Part shown: in pieces, positions 36,342 through 44,894 of the stretch
Layout: each line of letters starts with the position of its first letter
How positions within the stretch are numbered: position 1 is the first letter of the stretch
Assembly: GCA_016183985.1 (NCBI GenBank)
Contig: JACPDN010000016.1
Span: 36,084 to 100,083, forward strand
Origin: Pseudomonadota bacterium
GTDB taxonomy: Bacteria; Pseudomonadota; Alphaproteobacteria; Dongiales; Dongiaceae
DNA length: 64,000 nucleotides
Direction of reading: 5' to 3'
The notes under the pieces: model-generated
What the model saw: the letters and a program-made list of their open reading frames with translations, nothing else
Told to the model about the DNA's origin: nothing
The model's database searches: none
Translations under genes and position numbers: made by a program

Positions 36342-38066
36342 ATGAAAATCCGTTCAGGGGTGTCGGCAGCGGTCCTGCTGCTGGTCCTCGGTCCGGTCCA
36401 CGCGATGGCCGACGAAGCCGCCGCCAAGAAGTGGATCGATTCCGAGTTCCAGCCTTCGACCCTGTCCAAAGAAGACCAGATGAAGGAGATGGAGTGGTTC
36501 ATTAAGGCCGCCGAACCCTTCAAGGGCATGGAGATCAACGTTGTCTCCGAAACCATCACGACTCATGCCTATGAGTCCGAGACCTTGGCCAAGGCCTTCA
36601 CGGAAATCACCGGGATCAAGCTGAAGCATGATCTCATCCAGGAAGGCGACGTGGTCGAAAAGATCCAGACGCAGATGCAGTCTGGCAAGAACATCTATGA
36701 CGGCTGGGTCAATGACTCGGACCTCATCGGCACGCATTTCCGCTACAAGCAGGCGATTCCGCTGACCGACTGGATGGCGGGCGAGGGCAAGGACGTCACC
36801 GACCCCTATCTCGACCTGAAGGACTTCATCGGCCTGTCGTTCACGACCGCGCCGGACGGCAAGGTCTACCAGCTGCCTGACCAGCAATTCGCGAACCTCT
36901 ATTGGTTCCGCTATGACTGGTTCACCAACCCGGACTACAAGGCCAAGTTCAAAGCTAAATACGGCTACGAGCTCGGCGTGCCGGTCAACTGGTCGGCCTA
37001 TGAAGACATCGCCGATTTCTTCACCAACGACATCAAGGAGATCGACGGCACCAAAGTCTATGGCCACATGGACTACGGCAAGAAAGACCCGTCGCTCGGC
37101 TGGCGTTTCACCGACGCCTGGCTCTCGATGGCCGGCTCCGGCGACAAGGGCATTCCGAACGGTCTGCCGGTCGACGAATGGGGCATCCGCGTCGAAGGCT
37201 GCAACCCGGCGGGTTCGACGGTCGAACGTGGTGGCGACACCAACGGTCCGGCTGCGGTCTATTCGATCGAGAAGTATGTCGAATGGCTGAAGAAATACGC
37301 CCCGGCCAATGCCGCCGGCATGACCTTCTCTGAATCGGGCCCGGTCCCGGCGCAGGGTGCGATTGCCCAGCAGATGTTCTGGTACACCGCCTTCACCGCC
37401 GACATGGTGAAGCCGGGTCTGCCGGTCATGAATGCCGACGGCACGCCGAAATGGCGCATGGCCCCGTCACCGCACGGTGCCTATTGGCAGGAAGGCATGA
37501 AGCTCGGTTATCAGGACGCCGGTTCCTGGACCCTGCTGAAGTCGACCCCGGTCGATCGCCGCAAGGCCGCCTGGCTCTACGCCCAGTTCGTCACCTCGAA
37601 GACGGTCAGCTTGAAGAAGAGCCATGTCGGCCTGACCTTCATCCGCGAGAGCGACATCTGGGACAAGAGCTTCACGGAACGTGCGCCGCAGCTCGGCGGT
37701 CTGGTCGAGTTCTACCGTTCGCCGGCCCGCGTGCAGTGGACCCCGACCGGCACCAACATTCCTGACTATCCGAAGCTGGCTCAGCTCTGGTGGCAGAACA
37801 TTGGTGACGCCTCCTCGGGTGCCAAGACCGCACAGGCGGCCATGGACAGCCTCGCCGCCGCTCAGGACAAGGTTCTTGAGCGTCTCGAGAAGTCCGGCGT
37901 CCAGAAGGAATGCGGACCGAAGATGAACCCGAAGAAGTCGGCCCAGGAATGGTTCGACGCACCGGGCGCTCCGTTCCCGAAACTCGCCAACGAGAAGCCT
38001 CAGGGCGAGACCATCGACTACGACACGCTGATCAAGAGCTGGCCGGCCACGCCGCCCAAGCAGTAA
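36342..38066 (+). CDS. glpV: Glycerol ABC transporter periplasmic binding protein GlpV
   Basis: A 574-residue secreted binding protein, much longer than common sugar-binding proteins but normal for GlpV. The signal peptide is MKIRSGVSAAVLLLVLGPVHAMA. The mature chain has an extracellular solute-binding family-1 pattern (VSETITTHAYESETLAKAFTEITGIKLKHDLI) and a C-terminal ETIDYDTLIKSWPATPPKQ. A strong ribosome site GGAGGAACTGGC lies before the ATG. It is the last gene of the glp operon and is followed by a terminator. Ligand assignment to glycerol comes from the conserved gene order. Confidence 0.92.
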   Translation: MKIRSGVSAAVLLLVLGPVHAMADEAAAKKWIDSEFQPSTLSKEDQMKEMEWFIKAAEPFKGMEINVVSETITTHAYESETLAKAFTEITGIKLKHDLIQEGDVVEKIQTQMQSGKNIYDGWVNDSDLIGTHFRYKQAIPLTDWMAGEGKDVTDPYLDLKDFIGLSFTTAPDGKVYQLPDQQFANLYWFRYDWFTNPDYKAKFKAKYGYELGVPVNWSAYEDIADFFTNDIKEIDGTKVYGHMDYGKKDPSLGWRFTDAWLSMAGSGDKGIPNGLPVDEWGIRVEGCNPAGSTVERGGDTNGPAAVYSIEKYVEWLKKYAPANAAGMTFSESGPVPAQGAIAQQMFWYTAFTADMVKPGLPVMNADGTPKWRMAPSPHGAYWQEGMKLGYQDAGSWTLLKSTPVDRRKAAWLYAQFVTSKTVSLKKSHVGLTFIRESDIWDKSFTERAPQLGGLVEFYRSPARVQWTPTGTNIPDYPKLAQLWWQNIGDASSGAKTAQAAMDSLAAAQDKVLERLEKSGVQKECGPKMNPKKSAQEWFDAPGAPFPKLANEKPQGETIDYDTLIKSWPATPPKQ

Positions 38067-38104
38067 ATCACGCGTGTCATAGGAACAGCTTGCTGCTCTA
38101 GACT

Positions 38105-38138
38105 GAGGCCGGGCCCCAAGCCCGGCCTCTTTTCTTTG
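38105..38138 (+). terminator. Rho-independent terminator of the glp operon
   Basis: A 10-bp stem GAGGCCGGGC/GCCCGGCCTC with a 5-nt loop is followed by TTTTCTTT. It begins 38 bp after the glpV stop codon. Confidence 0.92.
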
Positions 38139-38167
38139 TGCTGATGGTTGATTCCGGCGCGACTGAC

Positions 38168-38205
38168 TATGCGTTGCAGTCGCATAAATAGCGTTCTTTT
38201 ATAAT
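38168..38205 (+). promoter_or_regulatory. Probable bfr promoter with inverted repeat
   Basis: A 6-bp inverted repeat TATGCG-N7-CGCATA (38168-38186) lies just upstream of a TATAAT box at 38200-38205, about 70 bp before the bfr start. The palindrome would cover the -35 region. It does not match a Fur box, so the controlling factor is unknown. Confidence 0.45.
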
Positions 38206-38273
38206 AGGTTAGGGGCGGGTAAGGTGGCTGACGACAGCAAAACAAAACCCAGGTTCTTTAAGGAGAGGCGGTC

Positions 38274-38762
38274 ATGAAGGGCGACAAGAAAGTCATTCAG
38301 ATGCTCAACAAGGTGCTGAAGAACGAGCTGACCGCCATCAACCAATACTTCCTCCACGCCCGCATGCTGAAGAACTGGGGCATGAAGAAGCTCGCCGATG
38401 TGACCTATCATGAATCGATCGACGAGATGAAACACGCCGACAAGCTGATCGAGCGCATCCTCTTCCTCGAAGGCCTGCCCAATCTCCAGGATCTCGGCAA
38501 GCTGCTGATCGGCGAGAACGTGAAGGAAATTCTCGCCTGCGACCTGAAGCTCGAGATGATGGCGCATCCGGATCTGAAAGCCGGCATCGTGCTGTGCGAG
38601 CAGGCCGGTGATTACGTCAGCCGCGAGCTTCTGACGGACATCCTGGAATCAGAGGAAGAGCATATCGACTTCCTCGAGACCAATCTCGATATCCTCGAGA
38701 AAATGGGCCTGCAGAACTACGTCCAGTCGCAATACGAAGCGGGCGAAAACGGCGGGTCTTAA
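38274..38762 (+). CDS. bfr: Bacterioferritin
   Basis: A 162-residue four-helix iron-storage subunit. [16 protein letters not shown] supplies the first ferroxidase Glu (about 18), [19 protein letters not shown] gives Glu 51, the haem ligand Met 52 and His 54, and [18 protein letters not shown] gives Glu and His of the second half. The length is normal. The TTTAAGGAGAGGCGGTC ribosome site is strong. It assembles into a 24-mer that stores ferric iron. bfd, which helps release the iron, is convergent and 53 bp downstream. Confidence 0.95.
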   Translation: MKGDKKVIQMLNKVLKNELTAINQYFLHARMLKNWGMKKLADVTYHESIDEMKHADKLIERILFLEGLPNLQDLGKLLIGENVKEILACDLKLEMMAHPDLKAGIVLCEQAGDYVSRELLTDILESEEEHIDFLETNLDILEKMGLQNYVQSQYEAGENGGS

Positions 38763-38781
38763 GGGTGGCGGCCAATTTTTC

Positions 38782-38801
38782 CGTCCTGCCCGGGCATGAC
38801 G
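38782..38801. repeat. Palindromic intergenic repeat between bfr and bfd
   Basis: CGTCCTGCCCGGGCATGACG is a near-perfect palindrome with the same CGTCATGCCCGGG core as the repeats at 2336 and 42379. It lies between convergent genes and may act as a terminator or be a mobile repeat remnant. Confidence 0.6.
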
Positions 38802-38815
38802 CTGAAAGGAGCGGC

Positions 38816-39019
38816 CTACTCAGCCGCGAGCGGCAAGGGCACGCATGCGGACTTTTCATGCGTGCCGTCGATGATGTCCTGTGCCATGGGCAGGCATATC
38901 CCGCAGCAGGGGCCGCTCCCTAAGGCCTCATAGACCTTGACCGGGCAGGTGAGGCCGCCCGCACGGGCGGTCTTTTCAATCTCGCTGTCGCGATAGCCGT
39001 TGCAGATACAGACATACAT
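38816..39019 (-). CDS. bfd: Bacterioferritin-associated ferredoxin
   Basis: A 67-residue [2Fe-2S] protein. The ligands appear as Cys 4 and Cys 6 (MYVCICNGYRD) and Cys 39/Cys 42 in GPCCGICLP, with one extra Cys at 38. Bfd docks on Bfr and delivers electrons that reduce stored iron. It is transcribed away from hemP, sharing a 246-bp region with two Fur-like boxes, which fits induction under iron limitation. Confidence 0.93.
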   Translation of the reverse strand: MYVCICNGYRDSEIEKTARAGGLTCPVKVYEALGSGPCCGICLPMAQDIIDGTHEKSACVPLPLAAE

Positions 39020-39075
39020 CGGTGGTCGGGCCTGCCTTAGGGCACGGGTTCAACAGAACGTATATTTGGTTCTCT

Positions 39076-39157
39076 GCGAATGATTGTCAATAACACGATC
39101 CTGTGACAGGACATCTCAGTCCCCGGCACTCCCACTCTGCAAATGAGAATAATTATC
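39076..39157. promoter_or_regulatory. Two Fur-like boxes in the bfd-hemP intergenic region
   Basis: The 19-mer at 39139-39157 (GCAAATGAGAATAATTATC) matches the classic Fur consensus at 15 of 19 positions by hand count. A second 19-mer at 39076-39094 matches at 13 of 19. The first is nearer hemP and the second nearer bfd, so each gene may have its own site. The divergent pair of iron-limitation genes supports the call. Confidence 0.75.
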
Positions 39158-39265
39158 ACTTGCCGATCTCCCGGCGATTTGATACCTCTTTCCGTGTTGC
39201 GAATCGTTCGCAACTGGCGGCGAACCAGCCGCAAGGATCCAAAGACAGGTCGCGAGGAGTGGAAT

Positions 39266-39541
39266 ATGGACAGAGACTTTATCGACTATCATCGCCCAAC
39301 CACCCATTCGGCACCCGCCCATACGACCACGGCCGATACCGTCCAAGTCGAGGTGCGGAGCCTTCGGGACCATCTCCTGCCGCGCAATGCGCAGCGCCCA
39401 GCTGCTTCACCGCGCCAGCCCGTGCAGACGGTCAACCTGCAATCGATCCTGAAGGGCGCCCGCGAGGCGATCATCGATTTCGAAGGGTCTGCCTATCGCC
39501 TGCGCATCACCCGCAATCATCGCCTGATCCTGACGAAATAA
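39266..39541 (+). CDS. hemP: Hemin uptake protein HemP
   Basis: A 91-residue protein whose C-terminal 40 residues form the HemP domain: VNLQSILKGAREAIIDFEGSAYRLRITRNHRLILTK, with the typical LxxGxxExxIxHxGxxYxLRxTxxGKLILTK layout. The N-terminal half is longer than in most HemP proteins and shows low conservation by eye. GAGGAGTGGAAT precedes the ATG. HemP activates or assists haem uptake genes in several proteobacteria. A near-consensus Fur box lies 110 bp upstream. No haem receptor or ABC transporter is nearby. Confidence 0.88.
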   Translation: MDRDFIDYHRPTTHSAPAHTTTADTVQVEVRSLRDHLLPRNAQRPAASPRQPVQTVNLQSILKGAREAIIDFEGSAYRLRITRNHRLILTK

Positions 39542-39667
39542 GCCCGTTTTCGGCCGGGCCGCCTGCAAAACGCTGCGGGCGGCCTGGATATCTTGAGTGT
39601 CCGGCCTATATCCCCGTAACTGCCTCGCAAATAGCGGCAGCCATCGTTCAAAGCAGGGGAGAGCTTC

Positions 39668-40543
39668 ATGACCGAGCATGTCCCACATCAGCGCGTGCCA
39701 AATCAGCGCGCGATTGATCTGTTCGACCGTTACACCCATGGCGGCATGGATCGCCGGCGGTTCCTGGAAAAGCTCACCATCCTGGCCGGCAGTTCGGCCG
39801 CGGCCCTGGCGCTGCTTCCCGCGCTCGAAAACAATTACGCGCTGGCGGAGCTGCTCCCCGAGGGCGACCCACGCATCAAAACCGAAACCATCGACGTCAA
39901 CGGCACCAAGGTCTATCTGGCCCACCCCAGCAGCGGCGAGAAATGGCCAGCCGTCCTGGTCATTCACGAGAATCGCGGCCTCAATCCCCACATCAAGGAC
40001 GTGACGCGGCGTCTGGCGGCAGAAGGCTTTCTGGCAGGCGGTGCGGATTTCCTCTCGGCAGCCGGCGGCACGCCGCCCGATGAGGACAAGGCGCGGGAGA
40101 TGATCGGCGCCCTCGACAAGGCGGCAACCGAACTTGCCGCGCGCGACGTGGTCGCTGCCTTGCGCGCACGTCCCGACAGCAATGGCAAAGTGGGGGCGGT
40201 GGGCTTCTGCTGGGGCGGCGGCCTGATCAATCGCCTCGCCGTCATCGATCCGACGCTCGACGCCGCTGTCGCCTATTATGGCATGCAGCCGGATGCCAAG
40301 GACGTTGCCAAAATCAAGGCGCCGCTGCTGCTGCATTACGCGGGGCTCGATGAGCGCATCAATGCCGGCATTCCCGCTTACGAGGCCGCGTTGAAAGCCG
40401 AAGGGAAAGCGTTCGAGCTCCACATGTATGATGGCGTCAACCACGCCTTCAACAACGACACCAACACAGCGCGCTATGACAAGAAAGCGGCCGACCTCGC
40501 CTGGTCTCGGACAGTGGCTTTCCTGCACAAATCCCTCGGTTGA
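39668..40543 (+). CDS. Tat-type dienelactone hydrolase family protein
   Basis: A 291-residue alpha/beta hydrolase of the dienelactone hydrolase family. The N-terminal segment MDRRRFLEKLTILAGSSAAALAL carries a twin-arginine-like motif at about residues 29-31 after a 26-residue lead. The catalytic set is Cys 181 (GFCWGG), Asp 228 (GLDERI) and His 259 (GVNHAF), with Glu 101 in HENRGL, as in DLH enzymes. GAGAGCTTC precedes the ATG. Many homologues exist as exported YghX-like proteins of unknown substrate, and I do not assign one. Confidence 0.88.
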   Translation: MTEHVPHQRVPNQRAIDLFDRYTHGGMDRRRFLEKLTILAGSSAAALALLPALENNYALAELLPEGDPRIKTETIDVNGTKVYLAHPSSGEKWPAVLVIHENRGLNPHIKDVTRRLAAEGFLAGGADFLSAAGGTPPDEDKAREMIGALDKAATELAARDVVAALRARPDSNGKVGAVGFCWGGGLINRLAVIDPTLDAAVAYYGMQPDAKDVAKIKAPLLLHYAGLDERINAGIPAYEAALKAEGKAFELHMYDGVNHAFNNDTNTARYDKKAADLAWSRTVAFLHKSLG

Positions 40544-40670
40544 TTCATCGATTTTTTCGCTCGCGACGGTAGCACTTCCTGGCGGCAGCCGATTATCGGT
40601 TCGTTAATGCCTGTCGGGTTAGCTGGATGGGCGGGTTCTTGACCCGCCCGCCGCCAAATCGGAGTTGAAC

Positions 40671-41444
40671 ATGCAACGCGCGCCGCTATCGCTGATCTGC
40701 GCGGCCCTCGCGGGATTGCTCGCCGTGGGATTGATGCGCCCCGCCATCGCTGAGGAGCGCAATGTCGTCCTGGCCTGCAACGATTTCCCGCCGCTGAAGA
40801 TCGAACATCCGGCGGCCGATCGTCTGCGCGGCACGGACGTCGACGCCATCGCCGAGATTGCCCGCCGCGCCGGGCTGAAGCTGGAGCCCCGTTTCATGCC
40901 ATGGAAGCGCGGCTATGCCGAAGCATCCGATGGAACGATCGACGGTCTTTGCAGCTGCTCTTATCGTGAGGATCGCGCGGCTCTGTTCCATTTCTCCGAC
41001 GCGATCGGCAACATCTCGGTCGGTGTCTTTCATGCCCCGCGCGGCGAGGCTGCACCGATTGCCAAGCTGGCGGATCTCAACGCATCGCATTTCGGCAAGA
41101 TCGGTGTCGTCAAGGGCTACAATCTCGAAGCCGAGCTTGACGAGGCCAAGGTGCCGCACATGACTGTCAGCGGCGATCAGCAGGCCTTCGACATGCTGAT
41201 CAACGGCCGCATCGATCATCTCTACTCCTTTCGTGCGCCGATCGATTTCATCGCCCGTCATGAAACGGGCACGATGGCGCCCTATAGCGAATTGCGCAGT
41301 TCCCCTTACTTCATCTGTCTCAGCAAGAAGCTGCCAGACACTGCGGCGATGCTGCCGCGCATCAACGCCGCCATTGCCGAAATGCACGCCGATGGTACAT
41401 TCGATGCCATCCAACGTCGCTACGGCCGAAATCCGATAAACTGA
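40671..41444 (+). CDS. Periplasmic amino-acid-type binding protein (SBP family 3)
   Basis: A 257-residue secreted protein with signal peptide MQRAPLSLICAALAGLLAVGLMRPAIA. The mature chain has the family-3 fold: LACNDFPPLKIEHP, GTDVDAIAEIARRAGLKLEPRFMPWKRGYAEASDGTIDGLCSCSYREDR and a C-terminal INAAIAEMHADGTFDAIQRRYG. The PWKRGY segment is common in the subset found without ABC partners. ATG 40671 is preceded by GGAG at six bases. No permease is adjacent, so it may serve as an orphan sensor or a transporter elsewhere. Confidence 0.82.
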   Translation: MQRAPLSLICAALAGLLAVGLMRPAIAEERNVVLACNDFPPLKIEHPAADRLRGTDVDAIAEIARRAGLKLEPRFMPWKRGYAEASDGTIDGLCSCSYREDRAALFHFSDAIGNISVGVFHAPRGEAAPIAKLADLNASHFGKIGVVKGYNLEAELDEAKVPHMTVSGDQQAFDMLINGRIDHLYSFRAPIDFIARHETGTMAPYSELRSSPYFICLSKKLPDTAAMLPRINAAIAEMHADGTFDAIQRRYGRNPIN

Positions 41445-41458
41445 TCTGATCAACTGAC

Positions 41459-42367
41459 ATGAACGAAAGCGTTGCAACCGCGATCATTGGCGGCGGATTG
41501 ATTGGTGCTGCCTGGGCGGCACTTCTTGTCCATCATGGCCACACGGTGTCTGCTTTCGATCCGGACCCCGCCCGCCGCGCCGACCTTGCTGCGCGCGTCC
41601 AGCGCCTGCGCGGGCAGCTGCAGGAACTGACGCCAGGCAAGGCTGGTACCCTCGCGATCTGCGAAACCCTCTCTGCGGCCGTCGAGGGCGCCGATTTCGT
41701 GCTCGAATCCGCCCCCGAGCGCCTCGATCTCAAAGTGTCGCTGCTGGCCGAGATCGACACCTTGGCGAAGCCCGGCGCCATTGTCGCCACCAGCACATCC
41801 TCGTTGTTGCTCAGCGATATGACGCGCGATTGCCGGGTGAAGCATCGCTATATCGTGGCACACCCTTTCAATCCGCCGCATCTGATGCCGCTGGTCGAAC
41901 TCTTCGGCAGCGATGCCGCCGTGCTGGAACGGGCCGATGCGTTCTTCCGCGCGCTCGGCAAGGTGACGATCCACTTGAAGAAGGAAGTGCAGGGCCATAT
42001 CGCCAATCGCCTCGGCGCCGCCTTGTGGCAGGAAGCCGTGCACCTTGTTGAAAGCGGTGTCGCCGACGTGGCCGATATCGATGCCGCCCTCATCCATGGC
42101 CCTGCCATGCGGTGGGCGGTGCAGGGCACGCATCTCACCTATCATCTGGGCGGTGGTCCCGGCGGCATTCGCCACTACCTCGATCATCTCGGCCCCAGCC
42201 AGGAACGGCGCTGGGCCAGCTTGGGTAAAGTTCAGCTCACAGCTGATGTGAAGAAAATGCTCATTGATGGCATCGAGCGTGAAGCAAATGGCCGCTCGGT
42301 TGCCGACCTCGAAGCCGAACGCGATCGTTTCCTCATCGATCTCCTCAAATTGCGCGACCATCTCTGA
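41459..42367 (+). CDS. 3-hydroxyacyl-CoA dehydrogenase-like NAD-dependent dehydrogenase
   Basis: A 302-residue protein of the 3-hydroxyacyl-CoA dehydrogenase fold. The NAD motif is IIGGGLIGAAWA (9-20), ADFVLESAPERLDLK follows, then ATSTSSLLLSDM and YIVAHPFNPPHLMPLVEL with the catalytic His-Pro-Phe-Asn. The helical C-terminal domain has IANRLGAALWQEAVHLVESGVADVADID. Single-domain relatives include L-carnitine dehydrogenase and L-gulonate 3-dehydrogenase, so the substrate may be a small hydroxy acid rather than an acyl-CoA. It begins 14 bp after the binding protein gene. Confidence 0.83.
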   Translation: MNESVATAIIGGGLIGAAWAALLVHHGHTVSAFDPDPARRADLAARVQRLRGQLQELTPGKAGTLAICETLSAAVEGADFVLESAPERLDLKVSLLAEIDTLAKPGAIVATSTSSLLLSDMTRDCRVKHRYIVAHPFNPPHLMPLVELFGSDAAVLERADAFFRALGKVTIHLKKEVQGHIANRLGAALWQEAVHLVESGVADVADIDAALIHGPAMRWAVQGTHLTYHLGGGPGGIRHYLDHLGPSQERRWASLGKVQLTADVKKMLIDGIEREANGRSVADLEAERDRFLIDLLKLRDHL

Positions 42368-42378
42368 TTTTCTTTTAC

Positions 42379-42456
42379 CGTCATCCCCGGGCCTGTCCCG
42401 AGGATCCACCAGTGCCGGTGATGGACTGGATGCCCGGAACAAGTCCGGGCATGACG
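42379..42456. repeat. Composite palindromic intergenic repeat
   Basis: A 78-bp element with outer arms CGTCATCCCCGGG and CCGGGCATGACG and nested inverted segments (GGATCCA / TGGATGCC). It is the long form of the CGTCATGCCCGGG family seen at 2336 and 38782. It lies between a dehydrogenase gene and nthA. Confidence 0.75.
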
Positions 42457-42527
42457 TCTGAGTGGGACTAGACGCCGCCGCTTGACTGCGCTGATAATGC
42501 CACTCCCATCCAAGGACGGCATGAGAC

Positions 42528-43169
42528 ATGAGCAGCAGCTACGATCCCAAGAAGATCACTGAGATCCACGAACATCTCCATAGCGAGCTTCCGAGCGACC
42601 CGGCGTTGCGCGTGAAGGCGCTGGAAAGCCTGCTGGTCGAGAAGGGCATGGTCGACAGTGCCGCGATCGACGCCTGGGTCGATCTCTATGCCGAGGAGAT
42701 CGGCCCCAAGCGCGGTGCGCGTGTCGTCGCCAAATCCTGGACCGATCCCACCTTCCGGGCGCGGCTCCTGGCCGATGGCACCGCGGCGATTTCCGAATTC
42801 GGCTATCAGGGTCATGCTACCGGCCACATCGTCGCCGTCGAGAATACGCCGGGCGTCCACAACCTCGTCGTCTGCACGCTCTGCTCCTGCTACCCCTTCG
42901 CCCTCCTCGGCATGTCGCCCGGCTGGTACAAGTCGCAGGAATACCGCGCCCGCGCCGTGCGCGATCCACGCGGCGTGCTGAAGGAATTCGGCGTCAGCGT
43001 CGGTGACGAGGTCGAGGTTCGTGTCTGGGATTCGACCGCGGAACTGCGCTATCTCGTTGTGCCGGAACGACCGGCGGGCACGGAAGGCCTGAGCGAAGAT
43101 CAACTCGCCGCCCTGGTCACCCGCAACTCGATGATCGGCACGGACCGCGTGCTGAAGAAGGCGGGGTGA
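42528..43169 (+). CDS. nthA: Nitrile hydratase alpha subunit, cobalt type
   Basis: A 213-residue metal-binding subunit that hydrates nitriles to amides. The metal claw is [11 protein letters not shown], giving Cys 116, Cys 119, Ser 120 and Cys 121; Thr between the first cysteines (CTLCSC) marks cobalt enzymes, whereas iron enzymes have CSLCSC. The [24 protein letters not shown] segment is family-typical. The gene order alpha, beta, activator is that of cobalt-type loci, in which beta often comes first; here alpha is first. No amidase gene follows within the window. Confidence 0.95.
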   Translation: MSSSYDPKKITEIHEHLHSELPSDPALRVKALESLLVEKGMVDSAAIDAWVDLYAEEIGPKRGARVVAKSWTDPTFRARLLADGTAAISEFGYQGHATGHIVAVENTPGVHNLVVCTLCSCYPFALLGMSPGWYKSQEYRARAVRDPRGVLKEFGVSVGDEVEVRVWDSTAELRYLVVPERPAGTEGLSEDQLAALVTRNSMIGTDRVLKKAG

Positions 43170-43172
43170 GCC

Positions 43173-43829
43173 ATGGCACGCGTGCATGACATGGGTGGTT
43201 TGCCGAACCAGGGCCGCATCGTCATGGATAAGGACGAACATCCCTTCCACGCCGATTGGGAAGCCCGCATGTGGGGCATGAACGAGGCGATGTGGGGGCC
43301 GGACAGTTGGACGCTCGATTGGTGGCGCTATGTGCGCGAACTCATCCAGCGCGACGACTATCTGACCCGACCCTATTTCGACCAGTGGATGCAGGTCTAC
43401 GCCGCGATGATGGTCGATTCCGGCGTTGCCACGGTGGCCGAGATCGCCAGCGGCAAGAGCGACGGATCGCGGCCGAAAGGCGCGGTGCTGATGCACGCGG
43501 CCGATGTGGCGAAGGCCGCGGCGACCACGCGCGACTTCCGCCGGCCCGCCGATCAGAAGCCGGCCTTCACGCCCGGCGACAAAGTGCATACCAAGACCCT
43601 GGGCGAAGGTTTCCACACGCGCCTCCCCAGCTATCTCATGAACAAAACCGGCATCGTCCATGCCCATCGCGGCAATCATTTACTGCCCGATGCCGGCGCC
43701 AAGGGGGCTGAGGTGGCGCAGCACCTCTACACCATCACCTTCGCCGGTGCCGATCTCTGGCCGGGCGAGGGCCGCGACAAAGATCGCTTCAACGCCGATC
43801 TGTGGGAGAGCTATCTTGAGCGCGCCTGA
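43173..43829 (+). CDS. nthB: Nitrile hydratase beta subunit
   Basis: A 218-residue partner of the alpha subunit. It begins ARVHDMGGLPNQGRI, the usual beta N-terminus, and has the C-terminal barrel with FTPGDKVHTKTLGEGFHTRLPSYLMNKTGIVHAHRGNHLLPD, a conserved surface that covers the metal site. The start is 3 bp after nthA. Its last 14 bp overlap the activator gene. Confidence 0.95.
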   Translation: MARVHDMGGLPNQGRIVMDKDEHPFHADWEARMWGMNEAMWGPDSWTLDWWRYVRELIQRDDYLTRPYFDQWMQVYAAMMVDSGVATVAEIASGKSDGSRPKGAVLMHAADVAKAAATTRDFRRPADQKPAFTPGDKVHTKTLGEGFHTRLPSYLMNKTGIVHAHRGNHLLPDAGAKGAEVAQHLYTITFAGADLWPGEGRDKDRFNADLWESYLERA

Positions 43830-44283
43830 TTTGCTGAGCGCCATCGCGAAACCAGGCCCGCTGATCGGCCGCGATGGCGAGCCGCTCTTCTCGGAACCCT
43901 GGCAGGCGCAGGTCGTGGCGATGGCCAATGCCATGGTCGAAAAGGGCCGCTTCACGGCCAATGAATGGTCGAACACATTGGGCGCCGAAATCCGCCAATC
44001 GCTCGCTGCCGGTAAACCCGACGACACGGCGACCTATTACAAATGCGTGCTCGCGACGTTCGAAACACTGGTGAAGCAGGCGGAACTCGCCAGCGCCGAG
44101 GAACTCAAAGCCCGCAAGCTGCAATGGATCGACGCTTACGAGTACACCCCGCACGGCCAGCCGGTGACGCTGGATGCCGCCCGCCACGCGCATGGTCACG
44201 ACAGCACGCTTGGCAACGCGACGGTCGGCTGGAGCGGTATGGCGGGCGGGGACTGTGGTGATGGTGGCGGAGGCAGCTGCTAG
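43816..44283 (+). CDS. Nitrile hydratase activator / accessory protein
   Basis: A 155-residue helical protein similar to the N-terminal half of beta subunits (LFSEPWQAQVVAMANAMVEKGRFTANEWSNTLG), as expected for P14K/NhlE-type cobalt chaperones that exchange subunits into the enzyme. It ends in GGDCGDGGGGSC, a flexible Cys-containing tail that could carry the metal. The start is a TTG at 43816 inside the nthB end, supported by GGGAGAG seven bases upstream. A few residues at the C-terminus are low in complexity. Confidence 0.88.
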   Translation: MSAPDLLSAIAKPGPLIGRDGEPLFSEPWQAQVVAMANAMVEKGRFTANEWSNTLGAEIRQSLAAGKPDDTATYYKCVLATFETLVKQAELASAEELKARKLQWIDAYEYTPHGQPVTLDAARHAHGHDSTLGNATVGWSGMAGGDCGDGGGGSC

Positions 44284-44326
44284 AGCCCCCATCCCAACCC
44301 CTCCCCCTAAAGGGAGAGGGGCTCTA
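44281..44326. repeat. Nested palindrome after nitrile hydratase genes
   Basis: Outer arms TAGAGCCCC (44281-44289) and GGGGCTCTA (44318-44326) enclose an inner CCCTCCCCCT-AA-AGGGAGAGGG hairpin. No U-tract follows, so termination by this stem is uncertain. The inner hairpin also occurs at 44361 and 63755. Confidence 0.65.
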
Positions 44327-44360
44327 AAGCGAGGCGGTCGGTGCGAACGCGGTGAGAAAA

Positions 44361-44382
44361 CCCTCTCCCTTCAGGGGGAGGG
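44361..44382. repeat. Second copy of the CCCTCTCCCT palindrome
   Basis: CCCTCTCCCTTCAGGGGGAGGG is the reverse complement form of the inner hairpin at 44299-44320, about 60 bp away. A third copy lies after polA at 63755-63776. This short hairpin is common between genes in several alphaproteobacteria as I recall. Confidence 0.65.
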
Positions 44383-44426
44383 TAGAGTGGGGGGCGGAAG
44401 CGACGGGTGCAACACAACGATGCTCC

Positions 44427-44894
44427 CTACCCCCGCTTCGCCTTCTGCACCATCGCCTCCAGCGCATTCAAAAATCGCGAGCGGTCGGCGGCCGTGAAGC
44501 TTGGCCCGCCACCCTTGATCTCGCCCATGTCGCGCAGCTGGCTGGAGAGCTCGCGCATCGCCAGCGCGGTGCCGATGCTGTTCTCGGTAAACGGCTTCCC
44601 CGTCATCCCCAGCACCAGCGCGTGCGCTTTGAGGCAGCGATCGGCCAACTGGATATCCGCCGTCACCACGATGTCGCCGGGCCGGATGCGCTCGACGATC
44701 CAATCGTCGGCGGCATCGAACTTGTCGCTCACCACCACGTTGCGGATGAGCGGATTGCCGCTGGGACGGAAGCCGCTATTGCTCACGACATGGGTCACCA
44801 CCCCATGCCGTTCGGCGACGCGCTGAATTTCCGCCTTCACCGGGCAGGCATCGGCATCGACGAAGATTTCACTTTGGCGCAGGCTTTCGGTCAT
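44427..44894 (-). CDS. UPF0178 (YaiI/YqxD) family protein
   Basis: A 155-residue protein of the DUF188 family. It begins with EIFVDADACPVKAEIQRVAERHG, the family's DADACPVK signature, and has GDIVVTADIQLADRCLKAHALVLGMTGKPFTENSIGTALAMREL, with a PIN-like pattern of acidic residues. A ribonuclease role has been proposed for such folds, but no function is established. It is convergent with the nitrile hydratase operon and separated by the hairpin repeats. Confidence 0.9.
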   Translation of the reverse strand: MTESLRQSEIFVDADACPVKAEIQRVAERHGVVTHVVSNSGFRPSGNPLIRNVVVSDKFDAADDWIVERIRPGDIVVTADIQLADRCLKAHALVLGMTGKPFTENSIGTALAMRELSSQLRDMGEIKGGGPSFTAADRSRFLNALEAMVQKAKRG

